Part shown: positions 19,914 to 28,344 of the stretch, in pieces | Numbering within the stretch: the first letter of the stretch is position 1 | How the letters are laid out: every line of letters starts with the position of its first letter | Assembly: GCA_963676455.1 (NCBI GenBank) | Contig: OY781113.1 | Location: forward strand, 1,550,001 to 1,614,000 | From: Draconibacterium sp963676455 | GTDB lineage: Bacteria; Bacteroidota; Bacteroidia; Bacteroidales; Prolixibacteraceae | Direction of reading: 5' to 3' | Length of the DNA stretch: 64,000 nucleotides | Translations under genes and position numbers: made by a program | Notes under the pieces: model-generated | The model's input: only the letters and a program-made list of their open reading frames with translations | Told to the model about the DNA's origin: nothing | Databases searched by the model: none

Positions 19914-20795
19914 TTAAAGATAAAGCATGTTTAGTATTTTATCCTTTTCGTCTTTATATAAATTCAAATAGCCTTTTATATTTTTATCATCCAACAAAAA
20001 ATTTTCATTTTTAGAAATCCCCATAATATAAACTAATTGTGAGATCAATAGCCTTTTATTTATTCTTTTGTTTTTTGTTCCCTCATTTTTGGATGGAAAT
20101 AACTTAAAAAATGAAAGAAACATTTTTGCAAAAAAATAAACATGTTTGGAGTTAGATAATGTATCAAATACAATTCTACCATTTCTCAGTTTCCCTCTAG
20201 TAGTGCGGTCATCCAGTATGCCACCTTTTTCTATCTCGTCTAACTGTATTTTACACATCCAAGCCAAATAAAATATTGTTACAGGATTATTTATTACAAA
20301 TTTGTGCTTCCCCTCAATTTTGAAAGAGATTTCCATTAATCTTTCAAAATCAGGAATAGGTTCGTTTTCTTTAAATGCGTTAATATTCCCTAGAATTCTA
20401 TTAAATAATTCTTCAATATCTTCTCTGGGGGTATTATTTAGTTTAGTTCCCTTAAAACAATATCCATAGCTATAATCATTTATAAAAAGAGTCAGATACC
20501 AGAATTTTTCAATGTCGTAGCCCAATGCTTTTATAGTATTTAAGATATTGTATGATTTGAGGTATTCATCTAATGCTGATTCACCAACCTTAATTTTATT
20601 ACTAAGATATCTAGCAGCAAACATCCCTATGGCAGGGGAGATACAATAATATCCAGAATCCCAATCATCCTCTGTAGCAGGTCTATATTCTTCTGCTAGT
20701 ATTTGAACGTAATCAAGTAAAGGGTCATCACAATATGAATTATAAAAGCAGTTATAGCGACAATATTTAGGGTTGATTTGTTGTAGCTCTTTCAT
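19914..20795 (-). CDS. Protein of unknown function in the integrative element
   Basis: A 293-residue soluble protein starting at the ATG after GAATGAAAGAG. The N-terminus is rich in Cys and Tyr (CRYNCFYNSYCDDP), which could be a metal site; the rest is alpha-helical with a basic C-terminal part (KNEGTKNKRINKRLLISQLV). No domain is recognised. It stands alone between a terminator upstream and about 170 bases of spacer before the ParB-like gene. Low GC and position inside the element indicate cargo. Confidence 0.5.
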   Translation of the reverse strand: MKELQQINPKYCRYNCFYNSYCDDPLLDYVQILAEEYRPATEDDWDSGYYCISPAIGMFAARYLSNKIKVGESALDEYLKSYNILNTIKALGYDIEKFWYLTLFINDYSYGYCFKGTKLNNTPREDIEELFNRILGNINAFKENEPIPDFERLMEISFKIEGKHKFVINNPVTIFYLAWMCKIQLDEIEKGGILDDRTTRGKLRNGRIVFDTLSNSKHVYFFAKMFLSFFKLFPSKNEGTKNKRINKRLLISQLVYIMGISKNENFLLDDKNIKGYLNLYKDEKDKILNMLYL

Positions 20796-20887
20796 TGGTA
20801 ACAGTGTTCAAGTATTTTTAGTATTGCAAATTAAAGATCGAACATTTTTTGAAATATTGCTACCTAAATAAGCTGGAAATAAAAAAT

Positions 20888-20922
20888 TACCTCACATTTA
20901 AATCATGAAGTTAAATGAGGTA
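20888..20922 (-). terminator. Rho-independent terminator
   Basis: Stem TACCTCACATTTAA/TTAAATGAGGTA; on the minus strand it is followed by ATTTTTTATTT. It separates the 70-residue protein gene from the next cargo gene. Confidence 0.55.
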
Positions 20923-21034
20923 TAAATAAAAAAGTTGGATAAATTGAGATTAGTTTTTAGAGCATTTCTTTATTGAATTAGTAAAACACATTGACCAGCA
21001 ATGCATAGTGCTAATTATATTTATTGTAAAGAAT

Positions 21035-21074
21035 AAAAAGGCTTCCCAAAGCTGTTTTGCAAATTTTGAGAAGC
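21035..21074 (-). terminator. Rho-independent terminator after the zinc-ribbon protein gene
   Basis: Stem GCTTCCC/GAGAAGC around a 20-base loop, with CTTTTTATTC following on the minus strand. It lies about 30 bases downstream of the stop at 21103. Confidence 0.55.
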
Positions 21075-21102
21075 TCTATTAGAATTTAAAGGATTATAAA
21101 TT

Positions 21103-21315
21103 TCATCTTGTAAATCGGTGACCACAATGAGGACATTCCCAATCTGATTTTCTGCCTTGACTGGTGTAGTAGCTAGCCCCTTTAGATTTCATCCCATACG
21201 CATTACATCTGGGACAACTTATTTTTTTCCCTAATGAATTACCTGCTCCAACAGTTGCAAACCAGAAGAAAAATCCTGCCCCTACAACTAGGAGTAAAGT
21301 TAAAAAAACATTCAT
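21103..21315 (-). CDS. Small membrane-anchored zinc-ribbon protein
   Basis: A 70-residue protein with an N-terminal hydrophobic helix (residues 1-25, VFLTLLLVVGAGFFFWFATV) and two CxxC pairs (CPRCNAYG near residue 34 and CPHCGHRF near residue 61) that form a zinc ribbon. The cysteine spacing strongly supports a real gene despite its size. Function unknown. It lies between a secreted protein and a terminator within the integrative element. Confidence 0.65.
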   Translation of the reverse strand: MNVFLTLLLVVGAGFFFWFATVGAGNSLGKKISCPRCNAYGMKSKGASYYTSQGRKSDWECPHCGHRFTR

Positions 21316-21386
21316 AATAAATTGTGTTTAAAATTAGTATTGATTTTTAATAAATTGGCTGTACATTCGTGGGATAGGTATTCGAA

Positions 21387-21836
21387 TTATTCCATATATC
21401 CTCTAAATTTCAAAATATCATTGGTATCCATAAGTAGAATTTCTGCTTCAAACTTTAAGGTGTTACCAATCAAAATATGGGTTATAGTAACAGCAGCAAT
21501 TCCTCTGTTGCTATCATAGGTATTGTAATAATTCCACGTGAATTTAATTTCTAAAGCACCATATCTAGTGCTAGTTTCAGGAATATCCCGTTTTTTTAAA
21601 GAATGGACGCTTCCATATGATTGAGAGTTTGCCGCCCTCCACTTATTTGCAAAACAAAGAGTATTCTCGTCACACATATAGAATGATAGAGCAACATCTC
21701 CATCTAATGCCAGTTGGTCATAATTAACTCCATTTATTTCATAGTTTGTAACTTTATAAACAAGGTCAGTGTCTTGACCTGAAGTAAGAGATGAGAATAA
21801 TAGCAGAACTCCAATGAGAGAGAACAGGTGTTTCAT
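21387..21836 (-). CDS. Secreted protein of unknown function
   Basis: A 149-residue protein with a clear signal peptide (MKHLFSLIGVLLLFSSLTSG) cleaved around residue 20. The mature part has alternating beta-type patterns and no recognised domain. The gene follows a structured non-coding stretch downstream of the integrase. Its role in the element is unknown. Confidence 0.55.
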   Translation of the reverse strand: MKHLFSLIGVLLLFSSLTSGQDTDLVYKVTNYEINGVNYDQLALDGDVALSFYMCDENTLCFANKWRAANSQSYGSVHSLKKRDIPETSTRYGALEIKFTWNYYNTYDSNRGIAAVTITHILIGNTLKFEAEILLMDTNDILKFRGYME

Positions 21837-21840
21837 AGTT

Positions 21841-22141
21841 ATATTTTTTCTTCGCCGTTCCCTGAGCTAAAGGTTAATAAAAAAAGAAGCGTGGGAACTG
21901 AATGCCTATCCAGTCCCGAGGTATCGCCAAACACCTACAACACAAAAACAGACAACAGTCCCACGCCCATATAGGATGAGCGTGAGCGCTATTGCTATTA
22001 TTCTTGTGCTGTCTTTAAAAATTGGCGATTTTCGGAACTAAGAATAATGCCTTACGCTTACGTTAAATTCAATAATATTGCTGACGTTTCAGCCTTTACA
22101 AATTTATCAATAATATCAACGCAAGCAATATTTTACCATGC
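21841..22141 (-). ncRNA. Structured non-coding region downstream of the integrase
   Basis: About 300 bases without a gene but rich in nested inverted repeats: GCGTGGGAACTG (21889-21900) with CAGTCCCACGC (21956-21966), ATCGCCAA (21923-21930) with TTGGCGAT (22022-22029), and CACGC (21962-21966) with GCGTG (21980-21984). CAGTCCC occurs twice (21911 and 21956), so alternative pairings are possible. It could be a small RNA, a leader for the secreted protein, a single-stranded origin or a recombination site. Strand is assigned from the neighbours only. Confidence 0.35.
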
Positions 22142-22143
22142 GT

Positions 22144-23362
22144 TTAAAGCAAATGTTTCATAGCTTCATTGAACTGCTTACTTTCAAAGCTATCCAAATA
22201 AATCTGAGTTGTTGAAAGATCAGAATGTCCCAGAGCTTCACAGATTAAAGCAATGTTTACACCTGAGTTTTTTAGAACGGTCGCAAAACTGTGACGGGCT
22301 ACGTAGCTAGTCAAATTGGTTTTTATCCCGCATAGTTCAGCTATCCTTTTTAGTCCTCTACTTACATGTCCTAGAATTTTGTGCACACGATTATGCTTTT
22401 GAAGAGCTGATTTGTGAATTCTCTTATCTAATATCGGAAAACAATATCCTGTTACATGTGCATTCTCATGATATTTTGATAATAATTTAAGTGCATCAGG
22501 AATTAAAACTACATTTATTTTCTTACCTGTTTTTTGTCTTATATATTGAAGCTGATTACCGTTCATACAATCAGTAGTTAGATTTGCCATGTCTGTCAGA
22601 TTTATGCCACCACATAAGTAACTGAAAATAAATAAATCTCTTGACAATTGAACTGTAAGCTTTTCTTGACTTAAATCAATTTTAATAATCTCCAAAATAT
22701 CTGATTTCGGGATAGCTCGTTTTTTAGTCTGAGTGTTGAATTTACTAATCTTGTAGTCTTCAAAAGGATAGTTAGCTTTATATGCTACAAACTCCTTAAT
22801 TGCTTTATTATAAACACTTCTTAGTGTTCGGTATCTAATGCTAATTGTGGTTTCCTTGTTACCCTTCTCTTTTAGCCATTTTTCATATCGGTTAAGCCAA
22901 TCTAGGTCAATGTCTGAAAAAGTAAAATTTAAGTTCCCTTTTGAAAATATTCGAATTGAGTTCAACGTTTCTTTGTGTACTTTTTTGCTACCAATCTTAT
23001 CTTCTCTTTCCAGTTTAACAATTAACTGCTTAAAAAAATCACCAACTTTAGTTTCTACGACTTTTTGCTTTTTCCCATTAATAAGGTTTCCAACTGTAAA
23101 ATCTTTTTCTTCTACGCCATAATTAAGAACTTGTTTTTGCAACTCAGAGATCTTGTTCAAAATAATTTGTTGAATGTATTTACCATCAGGACAATTAGAC
23201 TTAGGACTATTTTTTTTTAAAGTCCCAATAATTTTGGTTTACAGAGATACCCAGACTTTTGTATTTCCGCTTACCATCTTTGTTTACTTGCAACATTAAA
23301 GGATTCTTACCATTAGCAAGGGTCTTGGACTTATAACAAACTACTGAAATTGATGTACGCAT
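22144..23362 (-). CDS. Tyrosine recombinase (integrase) of the element, split by a frameshift at an A9 run
   Basis: The main frame (22144-23160 from its first ATG) carries a SAM-like core-binding domain and a catalytic domain with TSYVARHSFATVL, LGHSDLSTTQIYLDSF (His and nucleophile Tyr) and YLCGGINLTDMANL. In the last motif the usual first catalytic Arg is replaced by Gly, as also happens in CTnDOT-type integrases. The arm-binding N-terminus (MRTSISVVCYKSKTLANGKN, from the ATG at 23360-23362) lies in another frame and meets TAG right after nine A (complement of 23210-23218). Removing one A joins both frames into an ordinary Bacteroidota integrase of about 405 residues. Either it is inactivated, or the run allows slippage, or it is a sequencing error. 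Confidence 0.85.
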
Positions 23363-23393
23363 GATGTAAAATGGTTTACATCTTGGTTTACAT
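23363..23393. promoter_or_regulatory. Arm-type/operator motifs upstream of the integrase
   Basis: GGTTTACAT occurs at 23373-23381 and 23385-23393 with the same 12-base spacing and orientation as the pair at the left end. GATGTAAA (23363-23370) and TTTACATC (23375-23382) form an 8-bp palindrome that abuts the integrase start codon. Integrase binding combined with autoregulation is a plausible reading. Confidence 0.5.
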
Positions 23394-23429
23394 TACGTGT
23401 AAAAAATAGAGTAAAAATGAAAGAATATA

Positions 23430-23528
23430 TAAAACAAAAAACCAAGACAGCTAAAAAAGCCTCTTGGTTTTTTGGTGGGAACTACTGGATTCGAACCAGT
23501 GACCCCCTGCTTGTAAGGCAGGTGCTCT
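23430..23528. repeat. attR: right att repeat, part of the intact tRNA-Val
   Basis: Direct partner of 12871-12969 (99 bp, two mismatches). It restores the 3' half and terminator of tRNA-Val, keeping the gene functional after integration. Confidence 0.9.
23441..23468 (-). terminator. Terminator of tRNA-Val
   Basis: Stem ACCAAGA/TCTTGGT with inner GCTG/GGC pairing, followed on the minus strand by TTTTTTGTTTT. It is part of the att repeat. The left copy has the same outer stem, with an inner GCC/GGC pairing. Confidence 0.65.
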
Positions 23529-23550
23529 GAACCAGCTGAGCTAAGCTCCC
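23476..23550 (-). tRNA. tRNA-Val(TAC)
   Basis: Full cloverleaf on the minus strand: acceptor GGGAGCT/AGTTCCC (one G-U pair), D-arm with AGCTCAGCTGG, anticodon stem CCTGC/GCAGG with loop CTTACAA (anticodon TAC, reads GTA), T-arm GGTTCGAATCC. CCA is encoded at 23473-23475. It is the integration site of the element at 12970-23528; the 3' half is supplied by the element. Confidence 0.93.
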
Positions 23551-23650
23551 ATGAAATATATTGTCTGTTTCTGAACGTGCTTTCCTTTCGGAAAAGCGAT
23601 GCAAATATAAAACCTATTTTCAGTTCTGCAAAGAAAAAATAAAAAAATAG

Positions 23651-24946
23651 CTATAAAATTTCGGCCACTACAAAAGTGCTCCCTCCAACAAAAATAACAT
23701 CATTCTCTCCTGCCCTATTTTTTGCTGCCGCAAAAGCTTCTTTTACTGATTCGTAGCATTTCCCTTCCAGTCCATACCCCTTAGCTTTACTTGCCAATAC
23801 CTCTTCATTAAGTGCTCTGGGAATATTTGCTTTTGTAAAATAATATATGGCATTCCGGGGTAATAAACCCAGAATTTTGTCTGGCTCTTTATCGCTTACC
23901 ATACCAAAAACAATGTGTAGCGTTTTATATGGAGTCTGTTCCAACTGAGAAACAACCTGGGTTATTCCATCAAAATTATGACCGGTATCACACACAATTC
24001 TCGGATTGGCTCCCAAAATTTGCCACCTTCCCTGCAAACCTGTCAACTTGGTAGTAGCTGCAAGCCCTTGTAAAATATTATCGTCAGAAATGTTCCATCC
24101 CCGCATCTTCATCAGCTCAACTGATTTTAAAACTGCTGGCAAATTCTTTTGCTGATAAATGCCGGTCAAATCCAATTTTAGCCCGGGCAGAAAAGACTTG
24201 CCCTCTTTTTCCACACGAACCATTTGTTTTCCTTCCAAATCAAGTGTGGCGTACGCCACCTTAAATTCCTTATCCGGGAAAAACAGAGGGGAATTATTTT
24301 CATGTGCAAACTTTTTAAAAACCGGCTCTGTTTCTTTCTGTGAAGTACCAATTACCACCGGTACTTGTGGTTTAATAATCCCGGCCTTTTCTGCGGCTAT
24401 CTTTTCAATGGTATTTCCAAGCAGCGCAACATGATCCAGCCCAATATTGGTAATTACACTCAACTCCGGATGAATAATATTGGTTGAATCCAGCCGTCCG
24501 CCAAGCCCTACTTCAATAATTGCTATATCTACTTCTTGCTGAGCAAAATAATCAAATGCCAAAGCAACCGTAAGTTCAAAAAACGATGGCTCAATTGTCC
24601 ACAATTCATTGTTGATTTTAAAATTTTCAACCCAATCTACAACAAACTGTTTCTGAATCATTTCTCCATTGATACGAATCCGCTCCCTAAAATCTTTTAA
24701 ATGAGGAGAAGTATATAGCCCGGTTTTATATCCGGCCTGCTGAAAAATAGCCGCCAGCATGTGTGACACCGAACCTTTACCATTGGTCCCTGCTACATGA
24801 ATTGACTTAAACTTTTTATGTGGATTCCCAAAAAGATTATCCAGTTCAATTGTATTATCAAGAGTGCTTTTATATGCCATCTGTCCGCTACGCTGATACA
24901 TGGGCAGTTGGGTAAAAAGATAATCTAATGTTTCAATGTAATTCAA
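23651..24946 (-). CDS. folC: Folylpolyglutamate synthase/dihydrofolate synthase
   Basis: A 431-residue ligase of the Mur superfamily. The P-loop HVAGTNGKGSVSHMLA lies near residues 49-64, then VGLGGRLDSTNI and ITNIGLDHV (metal and ATP binding), and a C-terminal Mur-ligase domain with CDTGHNFDG. It adds glutamate to dihydropteroate and to folates in the cytosol. Length and motifs are normal. It is the first core gene beyond the tRNA and is divergent from the PhoH gene with about 100 bases between them. Confidence 0.95.
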   Translation of the reverse strand: MNYIETLDYLFTQLPMYQRSGQMAYKSTLDNTIELDNLFGNPHKKFKSIHVAGTNGKGSVSHMLAAIFQQAGYKTGLYTSPHLKDFRERIRINGEMIQKQFVVDWVENFKINNELWTIEPSFFELTVALAFDYFAQQEVDIAIIEVGLGGRLDSTNIIHPELSVITNIGLDHVALLGNTIEKIAAEKAGIIKPQVPVVIGTSQKETEPVFKKFAHENNSPLFFPDKEFKVAYATLDLEGKQMVRVEKEGKSFLPGLKLDLTGIYQQKNLPAVLKSVELMKMRGWNISDDNILQGLAATTKLTGLQGRWQILGANPRIVCDTGHNFDGITQVVSQLEQTPYKTLHIVFGMVSDKEPDKILGLLPRNAIYYFTKANIPRALNEEVLASKAKGYGLEGKCYESVKEAFAAAKNRAGENDVIFVGGSTFVVAEIL

Positions 24947-25048
24947 AGCTAAAAATTTATTAACCGCTGCAAGTTTATTAAAATTTAGACTGGCTGTCCT
25001 CTTTTGCGATGAATTTTTCTACATTTAAAAAATTCATAAACTGAGAGT

Positions 25049-26383
25049 ATGCTTAGTAAAACCAGTAAGAGTAAAATTTTCATTCTGGACACCAATGTAA
25101 TTTTACACGATCACACATGTATTTACCAGTTTCAGGACAACGACATTCTGCTCCCCATAACCGTTTTGGAGGAACTGGATAAATTCAAAAGGGGGAATGA
25201 TCTTATTAATTACCAGGCAAGGGAATTTGTAAGATTGCTTGACGAGATCATAGGAGATGAGATGTTTAACGGCGGAAAATCTTTAGGAAAAGACAAAGGA
25301 AAACTCCGCATTGAAACAGGAAAACCATTTTCAGATGCATTAAAAACATCTTTCAGAGAAGATATTCCCGACCACAGAATACTGGCTATTGCAGAATATG
25401 CAGCCAAAACATACCCAAAACGAAAAACTATTCTTGTTAGCAAGGATATCAACCTGCGGATGAAAGCAAAATCCCTGGGAATACAATCGGAAGATTATAA
25501 AACCGATAAAGTAACCGATATCAATGTGCTGGACAAAACCATTACTACATTCGAGAACTTTGAAGACAAACTTATTGATATACTTTACGAACAAGGTTCA
25601 TTTAGCGCCGATGAGATTAAAACCGAGTTCACAGCTGATGCCAATGAATGCTTTATTTTCAAAGGAACAAATTCAAGTGTTTTGGCCAGGTACGATGCAA
25701 AAAATAGCCGAATACTAAGAGTAGAAAAGAAAACAGCTTACGGAATAAAACCCCGGAATGCAGAACAAACTTTTAGCATTAGTATGCTCATGGATCCGGA
25801 AATAAAACTGATTGCATTAACAGGAAAGGCTGGAACAGGAAAAACACTGCTCGCACTGGCTGCCGCAATAGAAATGCACAAAAGTTTCGACCAGATTTTA
25901 CTGGCACGTCCCATTGTTGCGTTAAGCAACCGCGATCTGGGTTTCCTCCCGGGAGATGCATCAGAAAAGATCAATCCATACATGCAACCGCTATTTGATA
26001 ACCTTTCTGTAATAAAACACGTTTTTAATCCACGAAGCCAGGAGTTCCAGAAAATTGAAGAGCTTCAGAAAGAAGAAAAACTCGTTATAACTCCATTGGC
26101 TTATATTCGTGGAAGAAGTTTATCAAATTCATTTTTCATCATTGACGAAGCACAAAATCTGACCCCCCACGAAATAAAGACCATTATTACCCGTGCAGGG
26201 GAAGGAACCAAAATGATTTTTACCGGCGACCTGCAGCAAATAGACTCACCTTACCTGGATATGAAATCAAACGGTTTGGCTTACATGACCGACCGCCTGA
26301 AAAATCAGGAAATATTTGCACATATAAACCTGGTAAAAGGAGAGCGCAGTTATCTGGCCGAGTTGGCAAGTAATTTATTATAA
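25049..26383 (+). CDS. PIN-domain/PhoH-family ATPase
   Basis: A 444-residue protein with an N-terminal PIN nuclease domain (IFILDTNVILHDHT near residue 10, DHRILAIAEYAA) and a C-terminal PhoH ATPase with Walker A LTGKAGTGKTLLALAAAIE near 250 and Walker B FFIIDEAQNLTPHEIKTII. This is the PhoH2/YlaK arrangement, thought to combine RNA cleavage with helicase activity. It is a widespread single-copy gene in Bacteroidota. It stands alone, convergent with the response-regulator gene. Confidence 0.92.
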   Translation: MLSKTSKSKIFILDTNVILHDHTCIYQFQDNDILLPITVLEELDKFKRGNDLINYQAREFVRLLDEIIGDEMFNGGKSLGKDKGKLRIETGKPFSDALKTSFREDIPDHRILAIAEYAAKTYPKRKTILVSKDINLRMKAKSLGIQSEDYKTDKVTDINVLDKTITTFENFEDKLIDILYEQGSFSADEIKTEFTADANECFIFKGTNSSVLARYDAKNSRILRVEKKTAYGIKPRNAEQTFSISMLMDPEIKLIALTGKAGTGKTLLALAAAIEMHKSFDQILLARPIVALSNRDLGFLPGDASEKINPYMQPLFDNLSVIKHVFNPRSQEFQKIEELQKEEKLVITPLAYIRGRSLSNSFFIIDEAQNLTPHEIKTIITRAGEGTKMIFTGDLQQIDSPYLDMKSNGLAYMTDRLKNQEIFAHINLVKGERSYLAELASNLL

Positions 26384-26391
26384 AAAAGAAA

Positions 26392-27120
26392 CTATATATC
26401 TGTCATAATTTTGATGCGGGTATTTAAATAACGCTTTACAAAGTTTTTTTTAAATACCCGCCCAATTGGTATTTGCAAGTCTTCGATAAAAACAATATTG
26501 CCAGCAACCTCGTGCACTTTTTTCATGTTTACTAAAAATGAACGATGAATCTGGCAGAACTGATGTGATGGCAATTCATCGCACCAGCTTTTTAACGAAC
26601 TAAGTGTAACATATCTTTTCTCCTGCACTACAACATAACTGTAATCGCCATCAGATTTCACATAAATTATATCACCGATATTTACCCGTGAATATTTATA
26701 TCCTTCTTTTACAACAATGGTTTCTGGCTGCTGAATTCGGCCATCCGAAGAAACGGCACCTGCTTTTGAAATCATTCGTTGCACTTTTAATACCGCTTTG
26801 TAAAAGCGTTCAAAAGTAAAAGGTTTTAACAGGTAATCAATTACATCGAGCTCGTAACCTTGCACAGCATAATCAGAAAACGCAGTTGCTAAAATTACGT
26901 AAGGTCTGGGCGAAAGAGCACTCAAAAAATCCAACCCAGATAATTTAGGCAGGTGTATATCCAGAAATATTAAATCAACAGCGCAGGTATTCAGGCATGA
27001 CTGTGCAGAAAAAGCATCGCTAAAAATGCCTTTCAATTCTAAACCTTCTGCTTCGTTAATGTACTTTTTTAACAGACGCTGTGCCGCCGGTTGATCTTCT
27101 ATAACAATCGCTTTTATCAT
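26392..27120 (-). CDS. LytTR-family response regulator
   Basis: A 242-residue regulator with an N-terminal receiver domain (IVIEDQPAAQRLLKKYI; phospho-acceptor Asp in LIFLDIHLPKLSG; TAFSDYAVQGYELDVIDYLL) and a C-terminal LytTR DNA-binding domain (YVKSDGDYSYVVV, HQFCQIHRSFLVNMKKV). It partners the LytS-type kinase encoded immediately upstream, whose end overlaps it by 65 bases. The target genes cannot be read from the window. Confidence 0.93.
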   Translation of the reverse strand: MIKAIVIEDQPAAQRLLKKYINEAEGLELKGIFSDAFSAQSCLNTCAVDLIFLDIHLPKLSGLDFLSALSPRPYVILATAFSDYAVQGYELDVIDYLLKPFTFERFYKAVLKVQRMISKAGAVSSDGRIQQPETIVVKEGYKYSRVNIGDIIYVKSDGDYSYVVVQEKRYVTLSSLKSWCDELPSHQFCQIHRSFLVNMKKVHEVAGNIVFIEDLQIPIGRVFKKNFVKRYLNTRIKIMTDI

Positions 27121-28123
27121 CAGGCAGATTTTTTAAATCGATAACTAAATCAACTGTATACGTATTTTCGTCTTTAAGAATTGTTAATTTATGGCTTTCA
27201 GGATAGAGCATTTTTAGTTGCGACTTTGCATTCTCTAAACCTATTCCTCTTGAAAGTGCTTTTAAATTATCTTCCGGCGAATAATTGTTCTCGCATTTAA
27301 AATATAAGATGCTTCCTTCCTGTTTTATATCAACAAAAATTTTAATTCCGCTAACCAAACTCGACAAACTATGTTTAAAAGCGTTTTCAACAAAAACAAT
27401 TAACAGAAGCGGGGCAACCTTGTATTTTCCCGAAATGCGGCTACATTTAAATTGTATAATTCCCCGCTCTTCTATTTGCAATTCATTTAACTGAATAAAA
27501 TTATCGATGTGTTCAATTTCGTTTTCCAGAGGCACATATTTTTCATGGCAATCGTATAACATGTATCGTAAAACTAACGACAACTTATGAATGATAACCG
27601 GGGTTTTCTTCGAGTTTTCGATAGCGAATGAATAAAGATTATTCAGGTTATTAAACAAAAAATGCGGATTAATTTGTGCTTTTAGTATCTGCATTTTATT
27701 CTCAATCATTAATTGTTTTAAGCGATCTAATTCTGCCCGGTGTTTACCTGCATCTAACGTAAATTTAAAACCAACCAAAATTGCCATTCCCGGAATTGCG
27801 CTGGTATACGAATAAAGTATTTCAGAAATACCATCGTGATCGTGAAAAGAATAATCGAAAAAGAGCGGCTCCCAAATCAGTTCCTCAACAAAAACTACCA
27901 TCGAAGTTATCAGAAAAGAATAAATCCAGAAACGGGAAAAACGTTTTTTGTAATAATAACGCGGTAAAAAAACATAGTTTACAATAACAGATGCAATCAT
28001 AAAATCGCTTCCCAGTAACAGGTATCCCCATTGAAGTTGCCAATTCTCTTCATCATAAACGGTCAAGATAAATAACAATACAAATAATAAGAATTGATAA
28101 AAATATTCCTTTCGTTTATCCAT
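27056..28123 (-). CDS. LytS/YehU-type membrane histidine kinase
   Basis: About 355 residues from the ATG at 28121-28123 (MDKRKEYFYQF); an in-frame ATG 36 codons earlier gives a less natural hydrophilic start. Four hydrophobic helices occupy the first 150 residues. The His_kinase domain follows (QINPHFLFNNLNNLYSFAIE, with the phospho-acceptor His), then a GHKL ATPase domain with FVENAFKHS and RGIGLENAKSQLKMLYP. The stop lies 65 bases inside the response-regulator gene, so the two are co-expressed. Confidence 0.9.
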   Translation of the reverse strand: MDKRKEYFYQFLLFVLLFILTVYDEENWQLQWGYLLLGSDFMIASVIVNYVFLPRYYYKKRFSRFWIYSFLITSMVVFVEELIWEPLFFDYSFHDHDGISEILYSYTSAIPGMAILVGFKFTLDAGKHRAELDRLKQLMIENKMQILKAQINPHFLFNNLNNLYSFAIENSKKTPVIIHKLSLVLRYMLYDCHEKYVPLENEIEHIDNFIQLNELQIEERGIIQFKCSRISGKYKVAPLLLIVFVENAFKHSLSSLVSGIKIFVDIKQEGSILYFKCENNYSPEDNLKALSRGIGLENAKSQLKMLYPESHKLTILKDENTYTVDLVIDLKNLPDDKSDCYRRSTGGTASVKKVH

Positions 28124-28344
28124 AAACTTGTCCCCAAAATATAATAAAAACGAAAACCAATTTAAGTTCGTATACGAATCGTTTAATAATCGAAGTTCGA
28201 CATATTTTGCCCGACAAACTGCATTTTTCACCCGTTCTCGGGGGCTTTACCACAAAAAAAACGACGAACACAGATTACTTTTTATTCCCCGGTTTTCCCA
28301 AAATACTTTCACGAAAAACAACACCGTAACAAAAGCAATTAAGT

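Larger units (their letters stand above)
20796..21102. other. Intergenic stretch with two terminators
   Basis: About 300 bases without a gene. They hold two minus-strand rho-independent terminators (20888-20922 and 21035-21074) between independently transcribed cargo genes. Confidence 0.6.
12970..23528. mobile_element. Integrative element in tRNA-Val(TAC), about 10.6 kb
   Basis: The DNA between the two tRNA-derived repeats holds a tyrosine recombinase next to the intact tRNA, the standard arrangement for a tRNA-targeting element. Paired GGTTTACAT motifs with identical 12-bp spacing lie near both ends (13066/13078 and 23373/23385) and look like integrase arm sites. Cargo: an sce7726-like nuclease, beta-family protein, ImmA/IrrE peptidase, a membrane protein, an SF2-helicase-like protein, a ParB-like protein and three unknown proteins. 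No conjugation, capsid or relaxase gene is visible, so it is probably mobilised in trans, a satellite, or degenerate. Confidence 0.85.

Noticed and set aside
22144..23362. Integron integrase (IntI) for the downstream array
   Set aside because: The recombinase is a Bacteroidota mobile-element type with an arm-binding domain, sits next to its own tRNA att site more than 20 kb from the array, and shows no IntI-specific insertion.
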